From Seriola aureovittata (Eukaryota > Chordata > Actinopteri > Carangiformes > Carangidae), in assembly GCF_021018895.1 (NCBI RefSeq), contig NC_079387.1:2263583-2327582 (forward strand): 64,000 nucleotides of DNA. Reading direction: 5' to 3'. The first letter of the stretch is position 1. Each line of letters opens with the position of its first letter. Positions 24,328 to 35,800 of this stretch are shown here, piece after piece. The notes beneath the pieces were generated by a model. That model saw only the letters and a program-made list of their open reading frames with translations, was not told the DNA's origin and did no database searches. A program made the position numbers and the translations under genes.

Positions 24328-27300
24328 CATTGCTCTTGTTTTTGAGCCTTACACAAATCATCAGGAGCCAGTGTTTCACTCACTGTTATACACAAAACAC
24401 AATCATGTGTTTCTTGCAGTTCAACCTCACCTCCTCTGGGTTTAATCTTTTTGATCCCTCTATAAAACATCCTTCTTGGAATGGAATAATCAGCGTAAAA
24501 AAAGGGATTTTCTTTTTTACGACCGTGATTCAAGCCACTTCTCCTTTATTTTGCAGGGTCCTTGCTGAGGTGCGATGCATTTAACACTATAGTCTGATGC
24601 TTGTTAAATTCCCCACAGCTGCAGATTAATATCCTCTCTGCACCGCTGTAACTTTTGTGTTTACTTTTCTTTATGGGCCCTACTTAGTGAAATGAAGATT
24701 TGTGATTCTGCACTTAAGCGGATCGGAAGTGAAAATAAAGTCTGGTGAAGGATCAGCTTGCATCAAGTTGACTGCTCAACCAATCAGATTTAGGATAATA
24801 GTGCTTTCCTCAGGCTTGATCCTATTCATACCCAATGTAATACATTTAATGGAATTTAATAGAGTTTCATTTTCATTTAGCTATTTAATCAATAACAAAA
24901 CTGGGCGTATTGATGGGTTAATACATTTGGTTCATGAATAATAATTAGAAAAAATAAATGAGATTAGATCCATTTAAGAGGGATGGGTCTGATTCACTTT
25001 AACTTACACAATGTGCAGTATCTATACAGCCGGTCTGAAGGGAGCAGTGATCTCCTCTGTCCTCTGTTAGTCCTGTACCTGACACAATTCACCTCCCACA
25101 GCAGAATAGATAATTTCCCCCTCATTTCCGATACACTTTGCCGACACAGTAAACAAAGTAGATGAGTTGAGGTCCCTCATCAACTGAAGTATTTCCACTG
25201 CCAGAGCCCTGATATGAGTGCGTTTGCATGCGCGTCATTAGAGCGAGGCAGAGGTGGGCCTTATTATTTTTAATAATCTCCTGTTTTTGCTGCTTCTTAA
25301 CCCCGGGAGATCTTCATTCAGCACTTCCCCTCTCAGTCCTGACTCCTTCCACCACCACCTCCACCACCTCCATCTCTGTGTTGAGTCCTATTAATGATGC
25401 TCTGTCATGCAGGCTCACCCTCACACTGCAGGATGCTTTTGCTGCTAATAGGCCGCAGAGTTTAAACTATACGTAACTGAGATACAACCGGCCCTTAACA
25501 TCATTTTAACAACACCAAAGTCATCAGATATCACTGTGTTAATGATTTATCTGTTGCACAAAGACTGTAAATGTCACTGCTGACTGCAAGTTTCATCCGG
25601 TGGGAGCTGCTCTATTGTGTCTCTAACAATGCACCGCTGCATTGCTAGGCAAATAATTGAAAATGGTTACTTGGAAACACTATTGTGGCACTTACAAATC
25701 AATCATCTGCACCGGGTGACACTCACCATAGACACAACTGGACTTTTAAATTCTGCTTCTCTCTCTAAGATCGTTTGGAATAATTCCACGTGCAGTACTA
25801 GCGCACCAGATAAGCAGCTAACAGGGTATTTTACATGCTGTGTATGTGTGTTTTTGCTGGGCCCAGCAGCTATTGTAAAATGGGTGTAATACAGAATGGA
25901 TTATATCTAATCTGAACTCTCGGCTCATTCTGACAAAACCTTAATCTCCTGTTTCATATAAGGCTTTTTATCAGGTTTCAGTGCAGCCTGGCGGTGACAG
26001 CATTTCAGCAACTTAAAATGCACACAGCATGCACCTGCACAGCGAGACCTTGGACTCAATAATGCATACATCATAGCACACGGGAAGCTAAAAGTTGGGG
26101 AAATGAACACAGCAAATGTATGTGCATACTCACTTTCAAAACCACAGAGGAGGCACAATGCACAAAATAATCAATAGATGAATAATTGAGTGATGGTAGC
26201 GTTGCTAAAGTGTGGCTAATTCAATAAAACTCCCCGTTCCACGCCGTCCTCAGCGCGGCTGTGTGAAGGTTAAAGACATGGAGAAAGCATTTAGGCCCAA
26301 ATAACCTCCCAGAGACCACCAGCGATGGAGGATTTCATTTCCCAGAGAGTCATATAAAGTTGCCCCCCCACCCCCACCCCCTTCAAAGCCCCCCAAAACT
26401 CATGTATTAATGCTGAGGTGAGGTGAATTCTAATGCTAAGCTGTATGTGGCTTTACTTGCTTGGTTTTATCTTGAAGAAAAAGGTGTAGACATTGCAATA
26501 TCCCATGTTTGGTCAACTCAATCAGGGAGGGTCCCATTGCTGCAAGTAAAATTAAATCAAATACTGTTCCTGTGCTAGAACTCAGTCTCCTCCCAAATTA
26601 CAGCTTCCTTTCAAATCAACTTTCCTGGACATAATTAGAAAATTACAGAGCTGTAAAACACAACAAATCTCGTTACTGACTGAAAACATGACGGGTCCAT
26701 TTTTCTGCGACATTTATTTACATCACATATCAGCAGATTACAGCGTCACTCTTCACAGAAGACCGGTCAAAAACACTGCCATGAACGTTAATCAGATGGT
26801 CCATCTCTGTCTGTCTTCGCTTCCAGATTTCCCTTCAATAAGTTTTTAGAATCTCGGTCAATATATTCTTTTTCATATGAAAACATCATGATAATGTGAA
26901 GTCAATAATCTGAGTGAAATCATCAGGACAGGGCCTCGGGTGCGATTTTCTGCTTGATCTGCCCTTGACCTTTTAATCAGACCTTCATTTGTGGCATTGA
27001 AATACCATGAGACAATGTTGCTGTTGTCACTACGTATAAATATAATACTGTACAGACTGAAAAACAATAATGGAAGCAGTAAAATAAAACTTCATGATAC
27101 AAATAAATAGGCAAATAAATAATTTAGCGGCATAAATTTCCTAATGCCCACCTGAACATGGAAATACGATCCATAAGTGAAATTAGTTTTCAGTGGCGTG
27201 GATTATAAATACAGTATTTGGTCTAAAGCAGTGGCTACATGCATCAATTGCTTTGATTTGGGCATATATTTAACTGTCTTAAGTTATATAAAGTTAAAGG

Positions 27301-27690
27301 GAAATATGGCTGAAATCACCCTGAAGAGAATTTAATTGTGCTTATAGCTTGTTCTTATACTGAACTATATTAAACTTTATAATTCACTGTAGCAGGTGTT
27401 TCTGTGTAAGACAGTTCAATAGCTCATTTCACAAAGTACTATAAGGAATATTAATGTCTCTTTAATATTTCTACAGAGCCTCTTAATGTGGCCGAATTAA
27501 CTCAAACCAGTTTTATGAACAAGGGCGAATAAGCAAAAACACAGAAACCATTTAAGCATCCTTCATATTCACTGTAGCAAAGTGTCAATCAATACTGTAC
27601 GGCAGTGGGAAATATGCATATATATATGGCAGGATGGTGTGCTGCAAGAGATCTCAGAAACCTCAAAGTGCCATCCTCATCATAACATAC

Positions 27691-27724
27691 GAAGAAGAAG
27701 AAGAAGAAGAAGAAGAAGAAGAAG
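27691..27724. repeat. (GAA)n microsatellite
   Basis: Eleven perfect GAA units downstream of lypd1. It is a purine/pyrimidine mirror tract on opposite strands. Confidence 0.97.
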
Positions 27725-28597
27725 GTAAGTACAGTTGGGGTTCCTAGGGTCAGTTCTGTTGTAATCAAATTGAAATAAGAAAAATCTGAGCAATAACAGC
27801 AACAGCATCACCAAGAAATAAAACCAACAGTGCTGTATCAAACCATAGATCAAATAACGCCCACAAAACAAAAGCTTCAAAATATTATTTTCTACATTGA
27901 GCTCTACCTGCGTCCTTTTACAGCATGTAATAACCAGAAAATAACTTCAGAGCAGCTTCTTTACAAAACGCTCCACTTCACAAAAAGCAAAGAAATTGAG
28001 AGATGTCTCGCGGCAGACTGGACGGTCCTCTCTCTGACAACAGGGGCGATACATTCAGATGGCTCGGTATGTCTCCAGCCTCCGGTTCAGCAGTGTCATT
28101 CTCAGCGGTTACGGTGTTACATCGATCTGATTCACTGTTTTTCTCGTGATGCTGGGAAAGATACAAAGCAAGTGTGGTGTTCCGAGTCCGCTCCTTCAGT
28201 GTATCGCAGTCAGTGAGTGCAGGTCCAGGCTCCAGGGTGAACCTATGACAACAACAACAAAAAAAAAGGACAGGTTATGTGTTCACTCAGTCTTTAAAAG
28301 GCTATAATGCTAACCCACCAGATTTGGGGGTTTATGGACCTGCCTTTGTGCATGTGGGTCATGTTGAAACAATAAACTGTTGCAGCAATGTTGCAAGGAG
28401 AAACTAATATGATTTGACCTTTACAGGTTGCCAAAACTTTGTCTTTTGATTTCAGTTCACAAGCCTTTAATTTAGTTCTGACTGAAAACCCTGATGAACC
28501 GAAATCAAAAAGCTAAGAAAGTGAGGTTTTCTTTTCTCTTCTATGGTTTGAACTAAAGATGAATCAAACTGTACAGCAGAATGACGGCGGGGGCCGT

Positions 28598-28845
28598 CTA
28601 CGTCAGCGGGAAGAGCGTCGGCGGCAGCAGGAGAAAGGTCAGGAGGAAACGAAGAGGCCGGTCGGTCTGCAGGTTTGGCGTCGCCGCCGAGGGGACGGGC
28701 CTCTTCCTCTTGGGCCCGTTGCACAGCGGGGTGTTGCAGCAGGAGATGCAGACCGAGTTCAGCCTCCCGGTGCAGAACTGCTGGTAGCCAGAGGAGGCGA
28801 TGAGGCAAGCCCCGGAGGAGGCACAGGACTTTCGATAATGTATTC
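28598..28845 (-). CDS. lypd1: lypd1 exon 3 (residues 62-143, stop)
   Basis: The acceptor is CTGTTTGCAG. It encodes YRKSCASSGACLIASSGYQ, LNSVCISCCNTPLCNG and the GPI-signal tail, ending in TAG. The exon is GC-rich compared with its surroundings. Confidence 0.95.
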
Positions 28846-31800
28846 CTGCAAACAGGAAGAACTGTCATGTTGCAAAATATAACATCAGACTGAGAGAGGC
28901 CCTGATTCATTCTTCCCCGCTGTAATTAGATTGCTTAGATTGAAGATGTAACGTATAAGAGAGCAGTGTTTTGGGATGCTGCAGCATTTTATTGCTCTTT
29001 CGGGTTACAGAGCGATTGACTTTCTGTCTTCTCTTATTAACTGATGCTTGTCAGTGTGCTGTATGTTACTACAATTTGTATGCTTGTATGAAGGAAAACA
29101 AACTCATATTCTTCTTTATTGCACTCCAGAGGCGTGGACTCTCTTATCGAGTGTTTCTGAGTTTTTGTAGCAGTGCTGTTGTGGTGTTTATCTTGTGTTT
29201 TTCTTTTGTCTGCAAACTAAATGTCCTCTTACTGGAAAAGAAAAAAGTTTTGATGAAATCTAATTCAGATAAATTCAATCTCTGCGGGGCAGAATGTTCC
29301 ATTATGTGGAAATGCTTTTATTTGACAAAGGAGGAGAAATCCATACAACTGAATATTTTCCTCTATGATAGTCTTTGTGTTTGTGTTATACAAGCGTACA
29401 AAAAGCATCAGCGCTCTGCTACCCTGTCAAGGCAAGGCATAAAACCTTAAGTGCAGCAGGTTCAATATCAGAACATCATCACAATACTAGTGTCACAGGC
29501 GTCCAATTACAAAATCGTTTGTCCGAGCATCAGGCCACATGCTTCATCCGTATGTTAAGTGGTCACCTTGACAAACTGGCTACTGGTGTTTTATTGTTTT
29601 AGTAAAAAAAAAAAAGACAGTTTCCTCTAAACTCGAAAGGAAACAGTCGATTCGACGCCCTACAGACTGCACCATTTTATTTCCTGTAACACAGAGCAAG
29701 ACTAATCTAATGTCGTGTCAGTGGCGGCTGAAGGAAATCTCCTCCTTGAATAATGAGCTGAACGAAGTGGTTCAGTGAGATGGTGTATTTTCTTTTGGAA
29801 CAACGTCAACACGACACCAAATTGCTTCATATGAAAATGAGCAGGAACATAAAAACAATCCATGGATTTACATTTGTCCGTGGAGGTTTATAATGTGTAG
29901 CCTATGTTTTGCAAGGGGGGGGGGGGCAAATGGTGCGTTATACAGTGCAAGATGCTTTGTGGAGTCTATCCACACAACAATCGATGCCTCTCTCTCTGTC
30001 TTTGAAACTGGGCAAAGGAACAAAAATAACAGATAACGACGTCTGTTACGCTGAAAATCACAGGAGATTGTTTTGACCTAGTCAGTCTTTTCTGCTGGGT
30101 TAGTAAGTTAGACATACAGTATGAGGAGGGAGACAAAAAAAGGGATAGTTGGGTTTCCTTGGTGAGGAGTTCAGTTTTTTTTTGACTCATAAGAGATAAA
30201 AGGGGGAAAAACAGGTGCAAACATCACCATCACTGTAGTTTATAGACTGTGCTTGCATGACTTGACAATAAATGTCACCTCGTAGCTAAAAATCTTTTTA
30301 AAAGTGAGATATTTTGCTGTTTTCCAGACATTCTTGTTTACGACTGCGTCTCAGCTCTTCCCAGTTGAGACATCAGTATTTAATATTAATTGTCTGTCCA
30401 TTTATCTAGAAAATTGCGGATGCTTAGTGGACTTAATAATGTTGAATACCCCTCATCTAAATGTTAAAGATATAAAACCTAATGCTCGGAGGTCAGCTGC
30501 CTCTGCAATTCCCAGACGGTCACTTTTCGTCCACAGACAAATAAAAACACTAGCTTTCTACTTGGATACCTTCGGCTGGCCTAGCCTGTGGACTCGCAGC
30601 CTCAACTATCAATCTTCGCTGAGTCTGTCCTGGATCCCATCAAAGAATATGAAAACCTTGAAAGAATATACTCCCACTAAGGATGCATAATCCTCTAAAT
30701 CTGTATTTTAATGATAGAGAATGAAGAAAGATGGAAAGATCCATATCAGCTCTATAATACATTCGGCACGATTGACAATCATGGGATGTATGTGTCAGAT
30801 TTATGTGTGTACATGATCTTTTTGTCATGCTTTTACTTTACTAATCATGTCCTTCCTGTTTCGTTTTGCAATGGAAAATGATGGGAAAGCGGAAACACTT
30901 GCACTCGGCATAAAGATATATTGGAATCTGTTTTTGAGCCATCAAACAGACGAACAAACACACCGGGCTGTGTGCTTCACATTCCAGCAGCAGAAAGTGT
31001 TATTTGAAATAAACTTCAGTAAAGCAAGGGGGTTAGCATGAACAGTAATAGCTGCCATGGCTCAAAAGTCAAATAAAGGACAGCCACTTACAAAATATTA
31101 CCCTTCAATGAAAAACCCAAGGACAAACAGAGGTGCAGCAACCTTCTCTCCCTGTGTACCAACCTTCACACCAGACCAACCCTGCAGCATTTACACTTTA
31201 AATAAGAAGATTCACATTATACAGCACACTGTCGCTTACCATCAGGTTTGACCAGCACCTCCTTCTGGCACATGTCCTGCACGTTGACGGTGCAGTTGAC
31301 GATGTACTCTGGCGTGGAGCAGTCATTGTGCTTCATCTCCTCACACTGGTAACACTGGATCTGAAGGGCATCTCCTGCACCACGGAGGAGGAACACAATG
31401 GCAAGATATACACTCACTGCTGTTTTTTATAGTGTTTTCCCTATGGAATTGTTTTGATAGACAGATAATCCCCTGGACCCAGGATCGAGCCTTGTGGTAC
31501 ACCACAGTTGATCTTATATTTCCTGGGTTCATCGAGGGCAAAAAAACAAAATCAAAAAACATCTCTACCTGTGAGGTAAGAGGTAAACCACTGAAGAACA
31601 GTGCCAGAGAGGCCCACACATTTATATAGTCTGTCTATGAGAATATTGTATTGTAAATAATGCAGTTTGAGGTAAGAAAATCATTCCACTGCTTCAAAAC
31701 TAACTTCTCTAAACTCTGGCCTTCAACCAGGGCAAAAGCCTCCAGAGCTACCTCACTAAGACCCACACCTTTGAGATGAGGGTGAATTTCTGGTTATTTT

Positions 31801-34308
31801 TATATTAATATTAAAATGCATTCAACATTCTTGCTTTCCTCTGCACTAGATCTGCAACATCTATTTCCTGTTTTCTCCCTGCTGTCCTTTCATGACATCA
31901 TTCTTCTTTGGGAGCATATTGAGTGTATTAACAACAGCTGGTCACATTATTCTTACTCAACATATTTTTCTGAACATTTCTTATCTTCTCTGTGTTTTCT
32001 TCGAGTCGAGCAGCAGCCGCTTTTATAGATTCTTCTGTTGTCTGAGTGCCTTTGATGGTGTTTCAGCCTCAAACAAGGCTAATGGCGCTACACGAGAGTG
32101 CAGTTTCACCTTCCCTTTCCTCTGTACATTGATGTGAAATTACTAGCAGAAGGGCATATGAGCAAGTCTTTAACCAAGTCTGAGTTTTGGTGTTTCTCAG
32201 CTCTTTTATTGCCTGTGTCTTGAGTGTCAACAGAGAGGTTATAGATCAACACCGTGAGGTGAGAATAAGCTATAAAACACGCATCATGGAAGCACAGAGT
32301 GGTCTCTTTAAACTCCCCTTTAACCTATGTATTTATATAGGTGATAAAGCTCCATTTCCAATGCAAACAGGCAGACGAGAGACTTGATGTACTCTGTCAG
32401 TGCAGAGGTACTTGCGTGTATCCTCATCTCCTGAAGTGGTAAAAAATGTGAGTGCCTCACTGCAACAATGTCTTCTCATAAAGATAAAGTACAGCGCTTT
32501 TTGCAGCTTTTGTAAATTTCATCTGAAGCTTTTAAAGCTGCAGAGAAGAGCTTTTCTTATTACCTAAAGCTTCATGGCGATTCTGAGTATCTATTGTGCA
32601 CATGTGCCCTGACGAAGGAGCAAGACATCTGCAGAAATCAAGATACAACATCTAGACTGGAAAACGTGCAAAAGAGTCAGTGTTATGCTGTCGCTGTTGG
32701 TTAATATTGACATTTTAGAGCCATTCGTGTGACTGTTACAGCTGGGGAAATGGAAATCAAATGGTTTATAGCCTTGGGAATAATTTCTGCAGATCATTTT
32801 TTTTGCTGTGAAAAACCCAAATGATGTATTTTCACTGGGTGCACATTGGTAAAGGTGAAGTCTGTCCATTTTTTATTGAACCTCTGAATGATTCTTTGCA
32901 GGAAGAAAAGAGAAAATGAAAATTTCAACACTATATTAGCTCACAACAGTTCTTTTTTTAATTACATATGTCAGTGTTGAATTCTACCTGTCAGGTTCAC
33001 TTAATTTTTTAATAAGATATCCAGCATCGCATTCAGAGGACATGCCTGCCCTTTCTCTCTCTAGTATCCCACACAGGCTATTCATCCCCACTGGCAGATA
33101 TTACTGGTGTAATTATTGAAATGGCACCAATCATTAATCTCAACTCCAACAGCGCCATCACACACAACTGATAAAGGTCCACATATAACATCACAACCCC
33201 AGCTTAATTACTTTAAACCAAGCAAATGCCTGAAACTTCCATCCATCATCTGGAGGGAGACTCGTGAAACCAAGGAACTCATTTTTGGTCATGCTGGAGG
33301 GAAAAACCCAGCGCCTGAGCTCAGCTTATCACTTTTAGAAAATTGCTCTAAATCTATTTCTTGGTTCCATGACAGAAAACAGGAGCTGATAGGAAAAATA
33401 AACTGAATCCTTTGCCACATTTTGCACCCAGGTGCAGAACAATTGCAAAAGCAATATCTACTGATCACAGTCCCGTTGACTATAATCACTATAGGGACCT
33501 CAAAAGAAAATAATAGTGAAAAGAAAATCAGACACAGGTGCAGGAGCAGCTCTGGAAACACAATCCCATTTCTTAACATTAGCGCCAGCCACTTCAGACA
33601 GAGCAGAAAGCATCACGAATAAAGATCCCTCAACTGAGAAATAGACAGAAAAAAGCTAATGGGCAGCTGATAAATACGAGTAGGCTATTAACACTTTAAG
33701 GGTGTTATACTGGCTTTGCATGTTATCTCCCTCTGTGCCAAAGCAGCGCAGAGGACTCCGGCACGCTGCTCCTTTCAGCGCGTAAAAACGCGTAAAATCA
33801 CCAAAAACGCAACATGACTGCCAATCGCTGCCTGTTCTTTTCTCCATATTCCTTAAGTTTCCCCAAGTGTATAGCTGCGTAAAACCAAGCAGTAAATGTC
33901 TGCTTTGTGTTCAGATCTGTACATCTGATCTCAGGCACAGACATGCAGAGAAAACAGGCAATAGTTCTGTTTTCTAAATGTGAAGGCATCAAAATAAATT
34001 TGTAAACACTTTGGAACAGTGTATTTAAGCTGGCATCGTTTATTATATTTGTTCCATCGATGCAGTACAGGCACATAATCAAAACCATTTTTGCGCATTG
34101 GCATTTCAGCGCTGTTGCGCACGAATGTGAATAGAAAGGAGGTATTTCTTCAGCACATAACGCAGTATAAGCTTGTTTTTGTCTCATCCAGACTCCAGAC
34201 TGTGCCATCACACACTGACTGACGCGGGGCTGCAGTCATCCTCCCCAACTTGCACCTACCTGCGTCGAGAAGGACTCCGAGTAAAGTCGCAAAAACCAGA
34301 AGACGCAT
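28598..34308 (-). CDS. lypd1: Ly6/PLAUR domain-containing protein 1 (3 coding exons, 143 aa)
   Basis: The exons 34308-34260, 31374-31240 and 28845-28598 join in phase to 432 nt, 143 residues (human LYPD1 141). Residues 1-16 (MRLLVFATLLGVLLDA) form a signal peptide. The LU domain follows with LQIQCYQCEE, CTVNVQDMCQKEV, YRKSCASSGACLIAS and the closing SCCNTPLCNG, keeping the cysteine pattern of the three-finger fold. A basic stretch KRKRP and the C-terminal hydrophobic segment LRFLLTFLLLPPTLFPL indicate a GPI-anchor signal. Family knowledge: LYPD1 (Lynx2) is a neuronal surface protein that binds nicotinic acetylcholine receptors and alters their desensitisation. An in-frame ATG 22 codons upstream (34374) exists, but the start used here gives the proper signal peptide. 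Confidence 0.95.
28846..31239 (-). other. lypd1 intron 2
   Basis: 2.4 kb intron with a G tract at 29915-29926 and an A tract near 29605. Open frames on the plus strand (for example 30304-30690) have no recognisable domain. Confidence 0.8.
31240..31374 (-). CDS. lypd1: lypd1 exon 2 (residues 17-61)
   Basis: Encodes GDALQIQCYQCEE through QKEVLVKPD, the first half of the LU domain, with near identity to the mammalian protein at VNCTVNVQDMCQKEV. The donor is ATG/GTAAGC. Confidence 0.95.
31375..34259 (-). other. lypd1 intron 1
   Basis: 2.9 kb intron. Its 3' end carries a LINE relic, annotated separately. The rest shows no recognisable structure. Confidence 0.8.
31474..31687 (-). mobile_element. 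L2-like LINE reverse transcriptase relic
   Basis: The minus strand reads NILIDRLYKCVGLSGTVLQW, then FTSYLTGRDVF, a TGA stop, and later YKINCGVPQGSILGP. These are the 'DHNILIDRL', 'W.SYL..R' and 'GVPQGS.LGP' blocks of L2/Rex-type non-LTR reverse transcriptases. Homology breaks off straight after LGP, before the expected LLF. Upstream the frame is damaged, though a degraded 'LDLSAAFDT'-like stretch can be followed to about 31687. It is a dead 5'- and 3'-truncated copy, in the same orientation as lypd1, ending about 100 bp before exon 2. Confidence 0.85.
34260..34308 (-). CDS. lypd1: lypd1 exon 1 (signal peptide)
   Basis: Encodes MRLLVFATLLGVLLDA and one base of the next codon. The donor is GCAG/GTAGGT. 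Confidence 0.9.
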
Positions 34309-34541
34309 TCTCTCCCAAATGACGCTCGGAAGGGAAACATCAGACCAAACGGGCTCGTTCAGACACGGAGGCATGGAGGACGCACCGCCGCGGAGGAACC
34401 CCGGACACGGATCCGCTCATCCTCTCGGCTGCGCTGAGGTAAGACCAAAAAAAAAAAAAAAAGAGAAGCTCCGTCAAGTGAGAGGGATGAGCTCCAGCGC
34501 AACTGGAGAAGGAGCCTGAGCGCAGAAATCATACAGCGGAC

Positions 34542-34547
34542 CACGTG
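34542..34547. promoter_or_regulatory. lypd1: E-box CACGTG upstream of lypd1
   Basis: Palindromic CACGTG in the context GACCACGTGACCG, about 235 bp upstream of the lypd1 start codon. This class of site binds bHLH factors. Use in this promoter is unproven. Confidence 0.3.
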
Positions 34548-35753
34548 ACCGGGGGACCCACAGCAGTTTGTCTTCATGCACTGATGCCAAACAAATGATG
34601 ATAATGTTCCTGTGGAGGCTTTTAGCACTTCATGTAGTGGGTTTATGGCTATTTCTGGACTCCTGTTGCTAATAACTGCACCAATAACATCTGTATGTAA
34701 AGGCTTGGGCGCAGCTGTGACTGACCTTTACACTGTCATCAAAATCTTTCTAAAAGGATTAAAGTTTGTGGCAGCTACTTTTTTTATTTTCCCAAGAATC
34801 CACTTGTATACTTCAACCACTCATATGGTGACAGTGAAACCCGTTCATTAACTTTACATTGGTTTTCTTTGAAAATGTTTTAGATGTATTAGTTGTGTTT
34901 TTTGGTGTTTCTGTAATATTAACTGTAAAGTATTTACGTCATATTTTTGATGCTGTGTACTGAACAACACATTTCATGATTCATTTATTTAAAGTATCGC
35001 TCCTGTACAGTGGTACTCACCACAGCCGTGACTGTTGTTTTGTATTAACCTCTTCTGCCGCCTGTGTCTCTGTAACAGATGAATGGGCAGCTACACTGAG
35101 TCATTGTCTGTAACGTTTGACTTATTCAGCCCTACAGGCAGTTTTATTTTTTTTGACCTAAACTCCTCCTCAGATCACAAACACAAACACACACCAGAAG
35201 AATGTTGCCACTGAACCATGGCTTCTACCATCTAACATCTGCTGCTGCTGCTTTTCAGTGCGTGCTGTGATCAATACAATATATTGAATGTATACGGAGT
35301 GACGCAGAGAGAGAGGTCGCCCGGGCGTGCATGAACTAATTGCGTTTATTTATAAGCACATAATTGCCCATCAAGGGAGTAATGGCTACTAATCCCTCAG
35401 CTGCAGCGAGCGAGCGGGCTGAGCGCTGTGGCTGTCGCCGGCTCTGAGCCTCGGTCCCCCCGCGGACAGACTGTGAGTGGGACGCGGTGATTACACGGGA
35501 TGTCTTTTCTCCAAACCTTTATTTCCACATTCAGAGGCGGTGAATATATGAATGAATCACCTGAGTGACGCACGTTAATGCATGTATGCATGTCCTCCTT
35601 GTGTCACTCAAACAGACGCACAAATAAAAACACGCACGCACACACACACCTTGCAGCTCAGGTTGAAATAGGAAATAGTTTCTCATATTTATTTAGGAAA
35701 TAGTTACATAAAATATAGCATTAAAGTCTAGTGTAACAGACAAAATTGCACAC

Positions 35754-35755
<2 letters not shown>

Positions 35756-35784
<29 letters not shown>

Positions 35785-35800
35785 ATAATATTAATAATAA
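35756..35800. repeat. (TAA)n microsatellite
   Basis: TAA/AAT triplet array with small interruptions, near the far end of the presumed nckap5 3' UTR. Confidence 0.9.

Larger units (their letters stand above)
23060..28597. other. actr3-lypd1 interval without coding exon
   Basis: 5.5 kb with no supported exon. The right part should contain the lypd1 3' UTR. Minus-strand poly(A) words occur at 28466-28471 (ATTAAA) and 26713-26718 (AATAAA). A GAA microsatellite lies at 27691-27724. No seven-helix receptor frame (the GPR39 expected from mammalian synteny) is present on either strand. Confidence 0.6.

Noticed and set aside
28559..28910. Plus-strand and alternative minus-strand frames over lypd1 exon 3
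   Set aside because: They are shadows of the GC-rich lypd1 exon; only the frame giving SCCNTPLCNG matches a known family.
30304..30690. 128-residue plus-strand frame in lypd1 intron 2
   Set aside because: No recognisable domain, no coding-like composition, antisense to an intron.
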